Shown: piece by piece, positions 22,266 to 33,029 of the stretch
Numbering within the stretch: position 1 is the first letter of the stretch
Layout of the letters: every line of letters begins with the position of its first letter
From: Phialophora verrucosa
Lineage: Eukaryota > Ascomycota > Eurotiomycetes > Chaetothyriales > Herpotrichiellaceae
NCBI GenBank assembly: GCA_002099365.1
Contig: MSED01000002.1
Location: 620,001 to 684,000, forward strand
Length of the DNA: 64,000 nt
Direction: 5' to 3'
Position numbers and translations under genes: made by a program
Notes under the pieces: generated by a model
Seen by the model: only the letters and a program-made list of their open reading frames with translations
Told to the model about the DNA's origin: nothing
Database searches by the model: none

Positions 22266-23428
22266 ATGACATTGGAAGCGGTTATCATGAACACGGCGTC
22301 AGCGACAGTCAAGCGGTATGGGCAGACAGAGACAGTGATACCCTTAGAAATGGGCAAAATTTACAATGTTGAATGCAGGCTGTCTGATACCAGCTCGGAC
22401 GGGAACGTGAAAGTCGACGGAGTCTACGATGTCCAGAACGCTGCTGACTCGAACATTCCGACGTCCAAGCTGTTTTCATTAGGAGAGCGAACAATCATCG
22501 GTGCGTGAAGCCGATGTTCCAGTTCCTTTTGACGGCTGCCCTTCTGACAAACGCAGTGACAGGAGGTGGTACCGGCTTGGGCATTGCGTTTACTACGGCC
22601 CTGCTAGAATCAGGAGCGGACGTTGCTTGTCTCGCGATATCGCCACAGCCCGACGATGAGTCGTGGGGTAATAAGGAGACTGTGTGTCGGTCCGGGATCA
22701 CAAACGCTGACAACTCGCAGGCCATGCTGAAAGCATCGCGCAACGAGACTCGAGACGACTGACCTACCACCAAGTCGATGTGACGGATCAGAAAGCGCAC
22801 GCCGAGGTCGTCGAGACTATTCTTGCCACAGCGAGATACCCAATTCGCGGCGCCGTCTGCTGTGCTGGCATCACGCAGGAGATCCCAGCCCTCGACTACC
22901 CGCCATCCGAGTTCCACAAGATTCTTAATGTCAACGCCATCGGCGTCTTCATCACTGCCCAACTTTCCGCACGCGCCTTCATCCGCCAGAAGGTCTCTGG
23001 CAGTATCGTGCTGATCTCCAGCATGAGTGGAAGTATCGCAAACAGAGTGAGCTTGTCTTCCCACCTTGCGAAATGGACGTGCGTGATCTAACATTGGACG
23101 TGCCCAGGGCCTGTCCTGCGTTGCTTACAACTCGTCGAAATCAGCGGTGCACCAGATGTGTCGGTCGCTGGCTGCTGAATGGAGCAGCTTTCCCGGCTCT
23201 CCCATCCGTGTCAACTCCCTTAGTCCGGGCTACGTTAGGACAAAGATGACCGAGGAGCTCCTCAGAAACAATCCCGCATCTGGGGCGCTGTGGCTGGACG
23301 GCTGCCCGATGAAGAGGCTAGGCGAGCCCGAGGAGTTTCGCGCTCCCTTGATATTCCTTCTTGGCGACGGCAGCAGTTTCATGACCGGGGCGGATATGAG
23401 AGTCGACGGAGGATATTGCGCTTGGTAA
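22266..23428 (+). CDS. Short-chain dehydrogenase/reductase
   Basis: An SDR-family NAD(P)H oxidoreductase of about 330 residues. Exons 22266-22500, 22557-22667, 22721-23046, 23108-23428. The first splice builds the cofactor motif TIIVTGGGTGLGIA (TGxxxGxG) from two exons. Later motifs are CCAGIT (the NAG-like strand), ILNVNAIGVF, the catalytic serine in VLISSMSGS and the YNSSK active-site Tyr/Lys in the last exon, then NSLSPGYVRTKM and the usual C-terminal DGGYCAW. Its nearest families by look are sorbose/xylulose-reductase-like SDRs. The N-terminus upstream of LFSLGERTI is about 65 residues longer than usual, and the start could be the ATG at 22287 or lie after an unrecognised intron. It likely acts with the neighbouring monooxygenase. 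Confidence 0.85.
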
Positions 23429-23777
23429 ATATTGGTCGAAGTTCAATATGCCGCCAGGACAAGACGATTGTGGAAGGGATACAATACCGTCGCATAGAGC
23501 CGTAAAAAGAGTTTACCGCACTGGCCTCCATCTTCCGCCTTTTGAGGCTGATGCGTTCGATTACAAGTATCTGCTGTGAGCTTCACTAAAGAGAAACACG
23601 GCAAAAGTTTATGCATCGATTGTACTTGAATATCATGTGCAGAGCATAAGTAGGGCAGCAGCAAATCTGGCACAAACATGTCCACCCAGCGCTTAAGCAT
23701 TGGAGCGAAAGCGACCTTAGAAGAATATCAAAGACGAGCCGGATGGAAATGGCCATGTATTAGGCGAGCGAGCCTAT
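23429..23777. other. Convergent intergenic region
   Basis: Short gap between the 3' ends of the dehydrogenase and cupin genes; no gene seen. Confidence 0.5.
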
Positions 23778-24398
23778 CTAATACCACAAGTCGTGGTTCA
23801 CAGCGACACTGTTCTTCTCACAATGCTCTAGGTACATCCTCCAGAAACTGAACAGGTCCATGATCTCGCGCAATGAGTTATCCGGCTCAAAGAACTCAAT
23901 CGACCCCCCGACGGTGAACAGGACCTCCGTGTTGGCCTTCATGTATAGAGTGTGGATCGTCCCTGGATTCTCGACGATATAGTCACCCTCCTTGGCCTCC
24001 CACTGATATCTGCTGCGAGTCAGCACTCTTGGAGAGCAACGACAGTGAGGAAAGAGATACGGAACATACTCTCTGTAACCCCATGCACCCTTGACGGTGT
24101 ATCCCGTGACCGGCCCTCGATGGCGATGCTTGCCCAGATCAGAATCGATCGAACATTTGAGAGCAATGACATAGGTTCCAGTTTTGGCTTCGAAACGAAT
24201 CGGTTTCACGTAGATGTTGCCCTGCCAGTGGTACCAGAGGGTGTCATGGGTCGACAAGTAGTGATCGGGGACACCATACTTGTCGGCCAAGACCAGTTCG
24301 GTCTGTTCATTCTGCACGACTCTGCTGCTGATGGTGAGACTCTTGCCGAGCTCGGAAAGCGGCGTCTTTTCTGTCAGGACCTGGACTGCCGCGGCCAT
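23778..24398 (-). CDS. Cupin, 2,4'-dihydroxyacetophenone dioxygenase-like
   Basis: A 186-residue single-domain cupin. Exons 24398-24070 and 24009-23778; the 60-bp intron (GTATGT...CAGCAG) joins WGYRE to YQWEAKEG. The metal-binding cupin motif 1 is HRHRGPVTGYTVKGAWGY and motif 2 is ENPGTIHTLYMKANTE; the tail SIEFFEPDNSLREIMDLFSF resembles dihydroxyacetophenone dioxygenase-type cupins. That enzyme cleaves the C-C bond beside the carbonyl of 2,4'-dihydroxyacetophenone with oxygen and non-heme iron. Function here is inferred from family resemblance plus the neighbouring Baeyer-Villiger-type enzyme, not shown. The ATG at 24398 is preferred; an earlier in-frame stretch up to 24476 lacks an ATG. No signal peptide is present. 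Confidence 0.75.
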   Translation of the reverse strand: MAAAVQVLTEKTPLSELGKSLTISSRVVQNEQTELVLADKYGVPDHYLSTHDTLWYHWQGNIYVKPIRFEAKTGTYVIALKCSIDSDLGKHRHRGPVTGYTVKGAWGYREYVPYLFPHCRCSPRVLTRSRYQWEAKEGDYIVENPGTIHTLYMKANTEVLFTVGGSIEFFEPDNSLREIMDLFSFWRMYLEHCEKNSVAVNHDLWY

Positions 24399-25146
24399 GT
24401 TGATATCGGTTTCTCCTTTTTGCAATGCCTGTAGGAGATTGGGACTTGGGAAGCTTTCGAGATGGTCTATTATCACAGCCCGCGGATATCGCTAGTATAA
24501 TCACCGAACATAGTCTCCTCGCATATATATGCTCACAGTCCGGGCCCAACGCATTGTATGTATAGGTCATGCGAAGCCGTAGACCTCATCGGGAAGAGCG
24601 GTCCGACCCAGGGGCTTCCTGGAAGTCAATGTTCAACCTGGCGTCTGTCTTCTTCTCGCAACCTTGTGACAATCAGCAGTGGGCGCCGCCTAGCGTCAGA
24701 CTAACCCTTCGGACAAGGTCCCGACACGAAAAAGGGCCAAGCTCAAGGTCTTGTTTGAAGCATTTGAGGCGGCAGAGGCACACCCACTTTCCCAATTTGT
24801 ATATTTTCAGCGCCTTGTGGATTTGGTCTGGGGAACTCTCGCTTTACTCCTATCCTAATTACCCCAGAGTCAAAAGAAGGACTAGTTGCACTGTGCGGGG
24901 CGTACCTGTCACTCTTGCCATAGTTGTCGCGATTCGACGGCCCTTGAGTGCCGGCTATATACTGATGATAAGTATAAGATCCTTAGGCCAACAAGTCATA
25001 ATACCACCAATTCCACCTTTGGAACAAAGCGGTTTTGGCAGAATAAACCGAGACCCTTTTCTTTCTGGAAAATATCATTCACTCTTCCTCAAGAGTGACA
25101 AGTTCTTGCCCAAGGTGCGGCATCAATATCATACGAGATCGTCAAC
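24399..25146. promoter_or_regulatory. Divergent promoter region, cupin / MFS transporter
   Basis: About 750 bp between cluster genes. It includes the 12-bp palindrome GCATATATATGC at 24521-24532, a good TATA candidate about 125 bp upstream of the cupin start, the palindrome CCGCGG at 24480-24485, and CTATATAC near 24955, about 190 bp before the transporter. Confidence 0.4.
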
Positions 25147-27247
25147 ATGTATTCGTGGTTCGGCTCCGGCCGAAAGCTCCAGTTCTGGATTACCGCTCAC
25201 TGTCTCAACGCATGGATCCTTCTCGGATATGATCAAGGAGTGTTCGCCGGCATCCTCCAGAGTGCCGACTGGCACGCCCAGTTCAACAACCCGAACGACA
25301 CCCACATTGGCATCATCGTCGCATGCTTCGACCTCGGATGCTTCCTGGGATGCTGCTGTACGTTTTTCACCCCTTCCTTGCCTATGGTCCTTCATTTTTC
25401 TAATAAGCACGGCAGTCAGTTTCTTTCTGGGCGCAAGGATCGGTCGCCTCAGGACCATGTGGTGGGCAGCGCTGGTGATCAGCATCGGCGCGGCGATCCA
25501 ATGCTCAGCCTTCCACGTTGCCCATCTCGTCGTCGGTCGGATCCTAACCGGCGTCGGCACCGGCATAAATAGCTCCACGGTCCCAGCATACCAGGCCGAG
25601 CTCTGCCCCAAACACCTCCGTGGGCGACTTCTTTCGTCACAACTGCTTGTCGTCGGCGTCGGGATAACTATTGCCTAGCAAGTCCTTTGATCCACAAGCA
25701 ACAGCTATTTGTACTGACAGACGGCACAGCTGGTTTGATTTTGGCATGTCATACGTGAGTGGCTCGATCGCCTGGCGCTTACCACTGGCCATGCAAATCG
25801 TCTTCTCCTTGACCGAAATGGTCAGCGTGCTTGGTGTTCCCGAGTCACCTCGATGGCTCTATACCGTCGACAGGCAGGATGAAGCCGTCAAATTGCTCTG
25901 TCTGGCAACCGGCCAACCCGAGGACTCGGCTATCGTGCAAGAGCAAAAGGCAGATATTATAGAAGCCATGCAGTTGGAAGAGCTGGGCGGTCGTACGACA
26001 TGGAAGACGCTCTTCACACAAGACGAAGTTTGCACCCGCGAAAGAGTCTTGCTGGCGTTTGGATGCCACGTAAGTATTGATTACCGGTCCAATTTTGATC
26101 ATGTTGGCTGAAAGTTGCCGCCAGTTTATGAATCAGATGGGAGGCATCAATTTAGTTGTTTATTATATCCCTTCTGTGCTCGTACAGAACGTTGGAATGA
26201 CCCCGAAAGTCGCCCAAATCCTGGGAGGATGGTAAGCGAAATTCAAGCCATCTGAACACATTAAGAGCATTTCACTCATCCTTTCTAACCTACAGTATCA
26301 ACATGAGTCTGATGATCGGCTCGGCTTTTCCAAGCTTGATGCTCGACCGGATGGGCCGGCGCAAGACGATGATGATCGGACTTTGCTTGGTCGGGGCGTC
26401 GATGGGCATGATCACGATCCTCCTCGGCGTAAGTCCTTGTCTATCCCTTCAACAGCAGTATCTCGCAGTCGAGTCGTTGAAACTTTCATCACGATACTAA
26501 AATGCGGCAATAATAGGTTGGAGGCAAGGGTGCCTCGTCGGCCTGCATTGCCTTCTTTTTCACCGTAAGCCTCCTTTCTTGGACACAGGGTGTCAAGTTT
26601 TCAAGACTGACAGAAATATCAGTACATGATCACCTTCGGCGGGTCTGTCAATTGTGTTCCCTGGGCGTACGCACCAGAAATCGTGCCCTTGGAAGCGCGA
26701 ACCAAGGGTGTCGCAGCGGCGACATCGTCAAACTGGCTCTGGAACTTTCTCGTCGTGATGATTACTCCAAGTACGAGAACGATTTTCCTTGTAGGAGCGA
26801 TTCTCACTAACAGCAATCAGTCATCATCAATCGTCTGCAATGGAAAGCCTACTTGATCTTCACCATCACAAATGTATGTCCTTTCGGTCTTGATGAAGTT
26901 GATGGGCAGACTGGCTAATGTCGACACCTCAGTTCGCTTTTGTCCCACTGATGTTTTTCTTCTACCCAGAAGTCAGCAATAAAAGGTGAGTCCCTTTTCG
27001 TAACCCTGTAGGAACAGCTCTAGCGGAGCGTATTACTACTCTTCAGGCATGCTGACTCTTTCGATTGCGCGACAGTCTCGAGGAGATTGACTTTATGTTT
27101 TCCAACAAGTCGACAGGCTTGCCGTTCCGCAAGAATCACGCTCATAACCATCCTGAGCACGGGACTACCGTTGCGAATAACAAGGAATCTGATATGTCTA
27201 GTGAAGAGAAGGCTGTTACCACTCTCGTTGAGCATGTGGCCAAATAA
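25147..27247 (+). CDS. MFS sugar-porter-type transporter
   Basis: A ten-exon gene for a 508-residue, 12-TM major facilitator of the sugar porter family. Exons: 25147-25357, 25416-25677, 25730-26069, 26125-26231, 26296-26428, 26517-26564, 26623-26770, 26821-26873, 26933-26985, 27076-27247. Landmarks are GYDQGVFAGI in TM1, GARIGRLRTMW between TM2 and TM3, VGRILTGVGTGI, the family motif PESPRWLY, LDRMGRRKTMM between TM8 and TM9, and PEVSNKRSLEEID at the end of TM12. Intron 2 has a GC donor (GCAAGT). Sugar porters import hexoses, disaccharides or small aromatics such as quinate. Placed between the cupin and a regulator, it probably supplies the cluster substrate. The hydrophilic C-tail is short. 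Confidence 0.9.
25678..25729 (+). other. GC-AG intron in MFS transporter
   Basis: A 52-bp intron with donor GCAAGT, branch-like TACTGAC and acceptor CACAG. Splicing here converts a TAG stop into Tyr and joins GVGITIAY to WFDFGMSY in frame. Confidence 0.85.
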
Positions 27248-27756
27248 AGGTCGAGCCATACACGGTTGCTGCTTCAACAGAGACTGCCTTGGAAGGTGGT
27301 CACAAGATTCGAGATGACCCTGCATGGTAGCCCATAGGGTATAACGGAAGACGTCCGTGGGTTGTAGGTGAGAATAGTACAATAGCCCATGGAAGAGAGA
27401 AGGAACCGTAATTATCTTCGCAGCGCAATGTTGCATTGTGATTTTCCTTCTTGTTCTGCTGTGGACAACTATGTACTTGACCCCTCCCCCGGTTTCGGAA
27501 CACACCAGCCCCTATGTACCCTATTGAAGCCGAGCATAAACCTAACTGCTCCGCTCCCCCGGACTCCGCTTCGGCGTCAAAATCTGGGGATCTCATTGAA
27601 TATCCTCTAGCTCGCAATTGCCAGTGAAAACAATCTGGGCCTTTTATTCGGGCCCGTAAAGCACGTTGCCCTACCAGGGTGTCCATTCCTGTCATTCGCG
27701 AACTCGGTGTATGTACCCTGTTCGACTCAGAACTCCTCTTAAACCCTACCGTTGCC
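27248..27756. other. Intergenic, upstream of cluster regulator
   Basis: 3' flank of the transporter and promoter/leader of the regulator; no gene seen. Confidence 0.4.
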
Positions 27757-29771
27757 ATGCCCTCAATCGATATGGACGCACCACCAATCCGTCGCACACG
27801 ATCCGGAGTGCACGACCTGCGTCAAGAGGAAGCGGAAATGCGACGAAATGCTCCCGCGGTGCTCTGCTTGTGCCCGACTCAATCGAGAGTGCGATAGAAG
27901 CAGGAACATCCGCTTCAAACACGTTACTGTGTCCGATATGCTGAACCCTCAGCCTCGACCTAATGAGACCATCGAGGACGCAGGCATGAGCCTACCTGGC
28001 GAAACAGACTCTGGCGGTCATGTCGATGCCGTGTCATCTCCAGCCGGGCGAGCACAAGCACCCTTCGCCACGTCACCACGACGAGGACTATTATCGCATA
28101 ATTCGAGTGTCATGGATGGCACCATAACTCATCGAGCTGGAAATCCAACAGGCGGTGCCCAGAGCAATATTAGCAGTATGTAATAATGGCACCTCCTTGC
28201 TCGTTCTCACGCCGCCGATTGAATCTGATCCAGTCGTCAGATGCGTCTTGCCACCCCCAAGGAAGCTGGCATGCCTCGTTTCCCCCGCAGGTATCCCCTC
28301 TGACCACAGCCTCCACGCCCAGCGATTTCCAGGTGACAAACCACCATGCATGCTCTCTCTCTGCGGCTGAAGTAGGAAGCGATGCCAGAGTACTCGAAGA
28401 AGGGGACTCCCACCAGGTCGCTAATACCTCTGTGCAGCTCTCGACGGCGTCCGAGATGACGCCTTGCGACCTTGAATGCAACTTTCTTTCCGTGTTTGAG
28501 GGACTGGACTTCTTGTTCCCCGAAGAAAGTCAAGCCGTATCGCCACACACCCCGCGCCCGGAGCCATTCACCAGTGCCGTCGACATCGAGCTCCTCAAAG
28601 TCCACCTCGCGGAAACGGGGCCATGGATCGAGGCGTGCGATAGTGCCCGCTATTTCACCGTGGTGGAGTTGCAACATATGATCGTCTGTCCGCCGTTCAG
28701 ATCTGCGGCCCTCGCCCTGGCGTCCAAGTTCAAAGAGTGTACGGATCCGACGTACCCGGCGCACAAGTCGCTGAATCTTTGCCAGAAAGCGGTGCGCGAA
28801 CTCATCCGGTGCCTGCCAGCCGACGACTACACGGGAGTCCTCGCCGCGGCGGTGCTGTTGTTTGTCTACGAGTTGGTGACCGTCAGCCTGGTCGACTGGC
28901 GGCGACACCTGCAGGGCTGTGCGACCCTTTTCGCATCACGCGGCTGGAACGGCTCTACCGGCGGGCTTGTGGGCTCGTGCTTTTGGGCTTATGTGCGATC
29001 GGGTAATTGACAGAACGCCTTTCCTTCTGTGAATGCTCTTGCTGATGGGCTGGACCAGATATCTGGGCCGCGTTCTGCAGTGACTCGGTCACCATCATCC
29101 CTCCAGACGAATGGTATGACGACAATGTCCGCATGTTGGACCAGAAGAACCAGTCGCCAGATGACCATGTGCATACCATGCTATGGCTGTTCGCGCAGGT
29201 CATCAACTTTCTCGCTCGACGCGCGTCCGTGGACGACATCACCAAGCGCCAACAATGGGAAGACCTGTTTGATCGCCTCACACTCTGGGCGACTCTAGGT
29301 TCCGTGCAAACAAAACCCGTCGTCGACATTGACGTTTGCGACGACAGAGACAACACGAACCGAGGAGGAGACTGCTTCCCCACCATCATTTACTCGAACA
29401 ATTCCTCCGGTGAGTCGCCGTCTCTTGTACACTCTCCAGCGCTGATCAAGGCTACAGTGATTGCATGGTACCAGTACCACACCGCCCTTGTTCTTCTGCT
29501 CGAGGTCCCGGACTCGCCAAGGTACGACGGCTCGGTGGTCTCGGAGCTGATCATCGACCATGCTCGCAAGACGTGCGGAATTGTCCAATCGAACCCGACT
29601 TCTCCCTGTCTGGTCAATGCCATCCAACCAATCTGGATCTGTGGCCGAAACCTTCGGTCGGCCGACGAAAAGTTCACCGCCCTTGACATGCTGTCCAAGA
29701 TTCAGAAACAGACGGGATGGAAATGCGGATGGCGGTCGAAATCTCTCCGCGACCACTGGGACCTCGTCTGA
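27757..29771 (+). pseudogene. Zn2Cys6 regulator with apparent +1 frameshift
   Basis: A fungal binuclear zinc-cluster transcription factor, about 614 residues if the frame is read through. ATG 27757 opens a frame ending in PPIRRTRSG, the usual lead-in to such a cluster. The cysteines (CTTCVKRKRKCDEMLPRCSACARLNREC, C-x2-C-x6-C-x5-C-x2-C-x6-C pattern, first part shown) are in the next frame, offset by one extra G at 27808. In the zinc frame no ATG precedes the cluster. The rest is intact: exons to 28175, 28241-29002 and 29059-29771, with a possible extra in-frame intron 29410-29457. The body has the helical look of a fungal regulator domain. It could be a sequencing error, a recent loss-of-function allele, or a missed upstream start. 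It sits at the right end of the cluster. Confidence 0.7.
29410..29457 (+). other. Possible 48-nt in-frame intron in regulator
   Basis: Canonical donor GTGAGT and acceptor CTACAG flank 48 nt with no stop, so both spliced and unspliced messages keep the frame (NNSS joined to VIAWYQY). Confidence 0.45.
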
Positions 29772-30429
29772 GAATCAATGTTTCCGACAACTACGAATAC
29801 AAGAGTTGGGAAATGTAAAACTAATTATCATTATTACCATTACGAACATTAAAAGTAAAAGAAAAGAAGCAGACATGAGAGTGTGAAGAAGAAGGAATAT
29901 TAATATTTAGCACGAACTAGAGGTAAAGTATATACTATTAAATACTTATTAGAGGTCTGAGTCTAGGACTAGGAGTAGTATTTCTCTGTAATGGTGTATT
30001 CATCTTTCACCGTACATCTACCTCCAATAATATGTCCACCTTCACCTAACTCTTATCACAGTAGGCAGAGTATGAGGGAGGGATGTAAATGTTCTTTAAC
30101 ACCGAATGTGTCTGAGGCTGTATCGGTAAAGTGTCCAGATGGGTGACTGTAGGTAGGTACCCCGGCATGGCTTGTTTCTACCCTCCTTCCGAGACTATCA
30201 GCACCGCTCGGAATCTAATACATATCAATAAAGCTTCGGTCAATCATGACTACGACGACTTCGCTGTCAAATGTACGGGCTATACGTGGCTTGGTATCAA
30301 GCATATGGCGGCGCAGTTATTGGGGCAGGCGGCCAATTCCTCCAGCCCCCGGGGGGGGGGGGGGCGCTTGGCTTCATCATCAATACTGTTTCTGCAGCAT
30401 TATGAGCCCGGTAGCTCTAAGAACACCGT
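29772..30429. other. AT-richer intergenic region
   Basis: From about 29800 to 30100 the base composition is visibly richer in A and T than its surroundings. A G14 run lies near the right end. No gene is supported; two genes converge here. Confidence 0.5.
30351..30364. repeat. G14 homopolymer
   Basis: Fourteen consecutive G residues preceded by CCCCC. Such runs are unstable and prone to length error in sequencing. Confidence 0.9.
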
Positions 30430-31275
30430 TCAAGCAATTCCAGCCTCACCCTCACCCTCACCGTCACGCTCATTTCCGTTCTCATCCATCAAAGCCTGGA
30501 GCCTCTTCTCCCGCGTCCTCTCCACCCACCTCTCGACGCTCCCTTCCGGCTCCCAGAGCCAAAACTGATGCACCTCGCCGCCGTACTCCAACTCGTCGAA
30601 CCACCTCCCAAACCTAGTGGCACCGACGCTCTGAAATCCACAAGCCCGGTACGGCAACCCGCCGACGGGACTCCCCTTGACTCCGACGGGCACGTGCTCG
30701 TCCGTCCCCCTCTGCAAGCCCCACTGCAAGAGCCGCCTCCCAATTCCTCTCCGCTGGTGGTCGGGATGCGTGAACAGCGCGTCGACAAGCCACATCTCGG
30801 GCACCACGTCTTCGGGGAACCTTTCGCCCATCTCACCCGCGACGTTGGCCCGGTGGGCTGGATCGGCCGTCGGGTTCACCCCCGTGAAGATGGCGCGGTA
30901 CTTCGCTTCGACCCACATCAGGGCGCGCTCTAGGGTCCAGGCCCATCCGTTCTGCGCGTCGGGGGAGTCTTGCCATTTCTTGGCCGTCGCGGACGTCCCT
31001 TGTCGAGAGAACATGACGAAGCCGAGCACGTGCTCGTCGTTGGGTTGTTGTGGATCGCGAGATACAGCGACAAAAGTATATCGCCCGCGTCCGGCGGCCA
31101 TGGCGCGCATGAAGTTGCCGCAGTGCCATCGGTAGGAGGCCCACCGTGTGTCGATATCGCGCGTGAGATAGCGCGCGAGGGTGTCGGTCGTGTTACACAC
31201 AGCGACTATGTCGGCCATGGCACTGAGGTCGCTGGGCCGGTGGCGTCTGATGGTGTAAGGGGCTGCGTGCGTCAT
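30430..31275 (-). CDS. GNAT-family N-acetyltransferase
   Basis: A single-exon 281-residue protein of the GCN5-related acetyltransferase superfamily. The acetyl-CoA pyrophosphate motif is RRGIGRRLLQWG (Q/R-x-x-G-x-G/A) near residue 175, preceded by the strand WLVDALFTHPDHQ. The N-terminus YTIRRHRPSDLSAMADI and the VLGFVMFSRQG strand fit the fold. I chose the ATG at 31275; the frame stays open to 31359 but the extra 28 residues are low complexity (Thr/Gln/His). Fungal proteins of this layout are mostly uncharacterised and may acetylate small molecules, antibiotics or amines. The C-terminus is Glu/Gly rich. No neighbour suggests a pathway. Confidence 0.85.
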   Translation of the reverse strand: MTHAAPYTIRRHRPSDLSAMADIVAVCNTTDTLARYLTRDIDTRWASYRWHCGNFMRAMAAGRGRYTFVAVSRDPQQPNDEHVLGFVMFSRQGTSATAKKWQDSPDAQNGWAWTLERALMWVEAKYRAIFTGVNPTADPAHRANVAGEMGERFPEDVVPEMWLVDALFTHPDHQRRGIGRRLLQWGLQRGTDEHVPVGVKGSPVGGLPYRACGFQSVGATRFGRWFDELEYGGEVHQFWLWEPEGSVERWVERTREKRLQALMDENGNERDGEGEGEAGIA

Positions 31276-32057
31276 GTTGGAGATGTGGAAGATAGAATCG
31301 GGGAGAGAGCGGGTTGTGGTGTGGTGTGGTGTGTTTTGTTGAGTTGTGTTGTAGGTCAAGCGACGATATGACTGATCAACGTCGACTAGTTAAATGTACA
31401 TGGAAGAGACTCGCGTTGCTTTAAGCGGCTGCATCGGAGACTCGATCTAATTTGGATGACTCATGTGTGTTGCTCTATTGAAAAAGAAATCAATCACCCT
31501 CGCGCAGTAGAGTGAGAAAGACAGCTGAATGTGAAGAAATGCTCCTGATCAGCTACTACAGTGACTAGCTAGCAAACAAGGTGACATCGAGAACCAGGCA
31601 GGGGGTCGTACAAGTCGGGTAGGATAAGAAGAACCTGGACCCAAACCTATCAAGTATGTATGGCACTGAACCCCACAGCGAGGCGATACAACCCGTCTTT
31701 CTAGGACCTGGACCTTTCACACCCTTCTAGCCACCTGTTCGCTTAGGATAGCACGATAGGTTCCTACGTGTGTACCTCAGGCAGGGAGAGATACTCGGCA
31801 CAGCAGCGAGCGAGCTTGAGTCGCGTTCAATGCGCGTCCCGCTGTCGTACATTGACGTCACCAATATCGAGGTCCGTACAAGCCATTCCTGTACAACTTT
31901 GTGCGTGCCACCTCACATTGTCTGCATACTACTACTACTAGTGAGATAGAAATGGTCAGATCTCTCCGTATTAGACAATGTCGTTGTCGCGATAGCGAAC
32001 AATGAATGGACTTACGTCGTCAAGGCTGTCGTCGTCGTAGTGAAAATCACAAACGTC
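31276..32057. other. Intergenic region
   Basis: Upstream flank of the acetyltransferase and 3' flank of the first F-box-like gene. No tRNA-like fold or gene recognised. Confidence 0.45.
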
Positions 32058-33029
32058 TCACGCATCGCAGGCGTACAGGTCCGTCAAACTCATGCCGTTT
32101 GTATCCCACAGCAGGACCTAGGATCGCGCGCCTGTCAGCTCTTATGCGTCTCGTGGTAACAGACAAGTTTGACATGGAAGGAAGTGAGGGGAGGGGGATA
32201 AAATCAAACTCACTCCTCGTACTGCGACATCACGGACTTGCGACCTAGTGCGCCGCCCCTTGTTCCACGACACCACGCCCTCCAGCTGACAATGGATCCG
32301 GAGCGTCATCCAGCCACATTCGACTAGCTTTATTAGACCGTGTCTCCATTCCGGCCAGTATGCTCGAATCCGTGCTGCGGTCTCATCGTCCAGCTCGTGT
32401 GGAAGGGGCGGACTCGACGCTCCCGCTCTCGCTCTCGCTCTCAGATCTTTAGACACAACACTGGCAGGGACGGGGATCGGGGTGGGTGGGGAGGAGCGGA
32501 TCTCCACGCGCCGCATGGACGAGTACATCATGTTGAAGAAGCAGCATCTGAGGGTCCCGGAGCTGAGCTCGAGGAACGGTTCGTCCGTGGTGAGAGACCA
32601 AATGCGGCGGCGCACCGAGTTGGGCATTTTGAGTTTGTCCCACGGGCACGGACTGCCGTTGTCGGCGGCGGCACAGCCGTGGATCGTGAGCTCGATGGGA
32701 CAAGCCGCGATGATGGGTTGTGCCTCCTGCTTTAATTTCCTGGTCACGCGCAGGACGGCGAAGGGGTGAGTGTGGCCTGGTTCCTGGTCTGCGGTGATTG
32801 TGCTTGCTCCCTCGAGGGCAGATGTCGCATCATTGCTGGGGAGGGTTGCATCCGAGCCATCGCCTTGAACCACCTGGCGTTTGACGATGTATCTGAGCTT
32901 GATGCCGGTGAACAGGTTTTTGAGGATTTCAACGCGGATCTCGGCTGGGAGTGTCATCAGGTTCGCGGCTGAGTTGGTGCTAGAAGATCGCGCGACGTCC
33001 GGGGAGACCGGCGTCATTGCTGTTGCCAT
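32058..33029 (-). CDS. F-box-like protein, paralogue 1
   Basis: A protein of about 291 residues of unknown function. Exons 33029-32214 and 32117-32058; the 96-bp intron starts GTGAGT after AVRG and ends CCTAG, giving a C-terminus starting VLLWDTNGMSLTD. Near the N-terminus NLMTLPAEIRVEILKNL resembles the start of an F-box, the motif that links substrates to SCF ubiquitin ligases. The remainder contains HPFAVLRVTRKLKQEAQPII and RIWSLTTDEPFLEL. The same layout, motifs and intron position occur in the gene at 34020, so the two are paralogues. The intron call is supported by that comparison. An SCF role is only an inference. Confidence 0.7.

Noticed and set aside
24569..25678. Long plus-strand frame (369 codons) overlapping the MFS start
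   Set aside because: Its 3' part is only the MFS exon 2 frame read through intron 1; the upstream part is promoter sequence without motifs.
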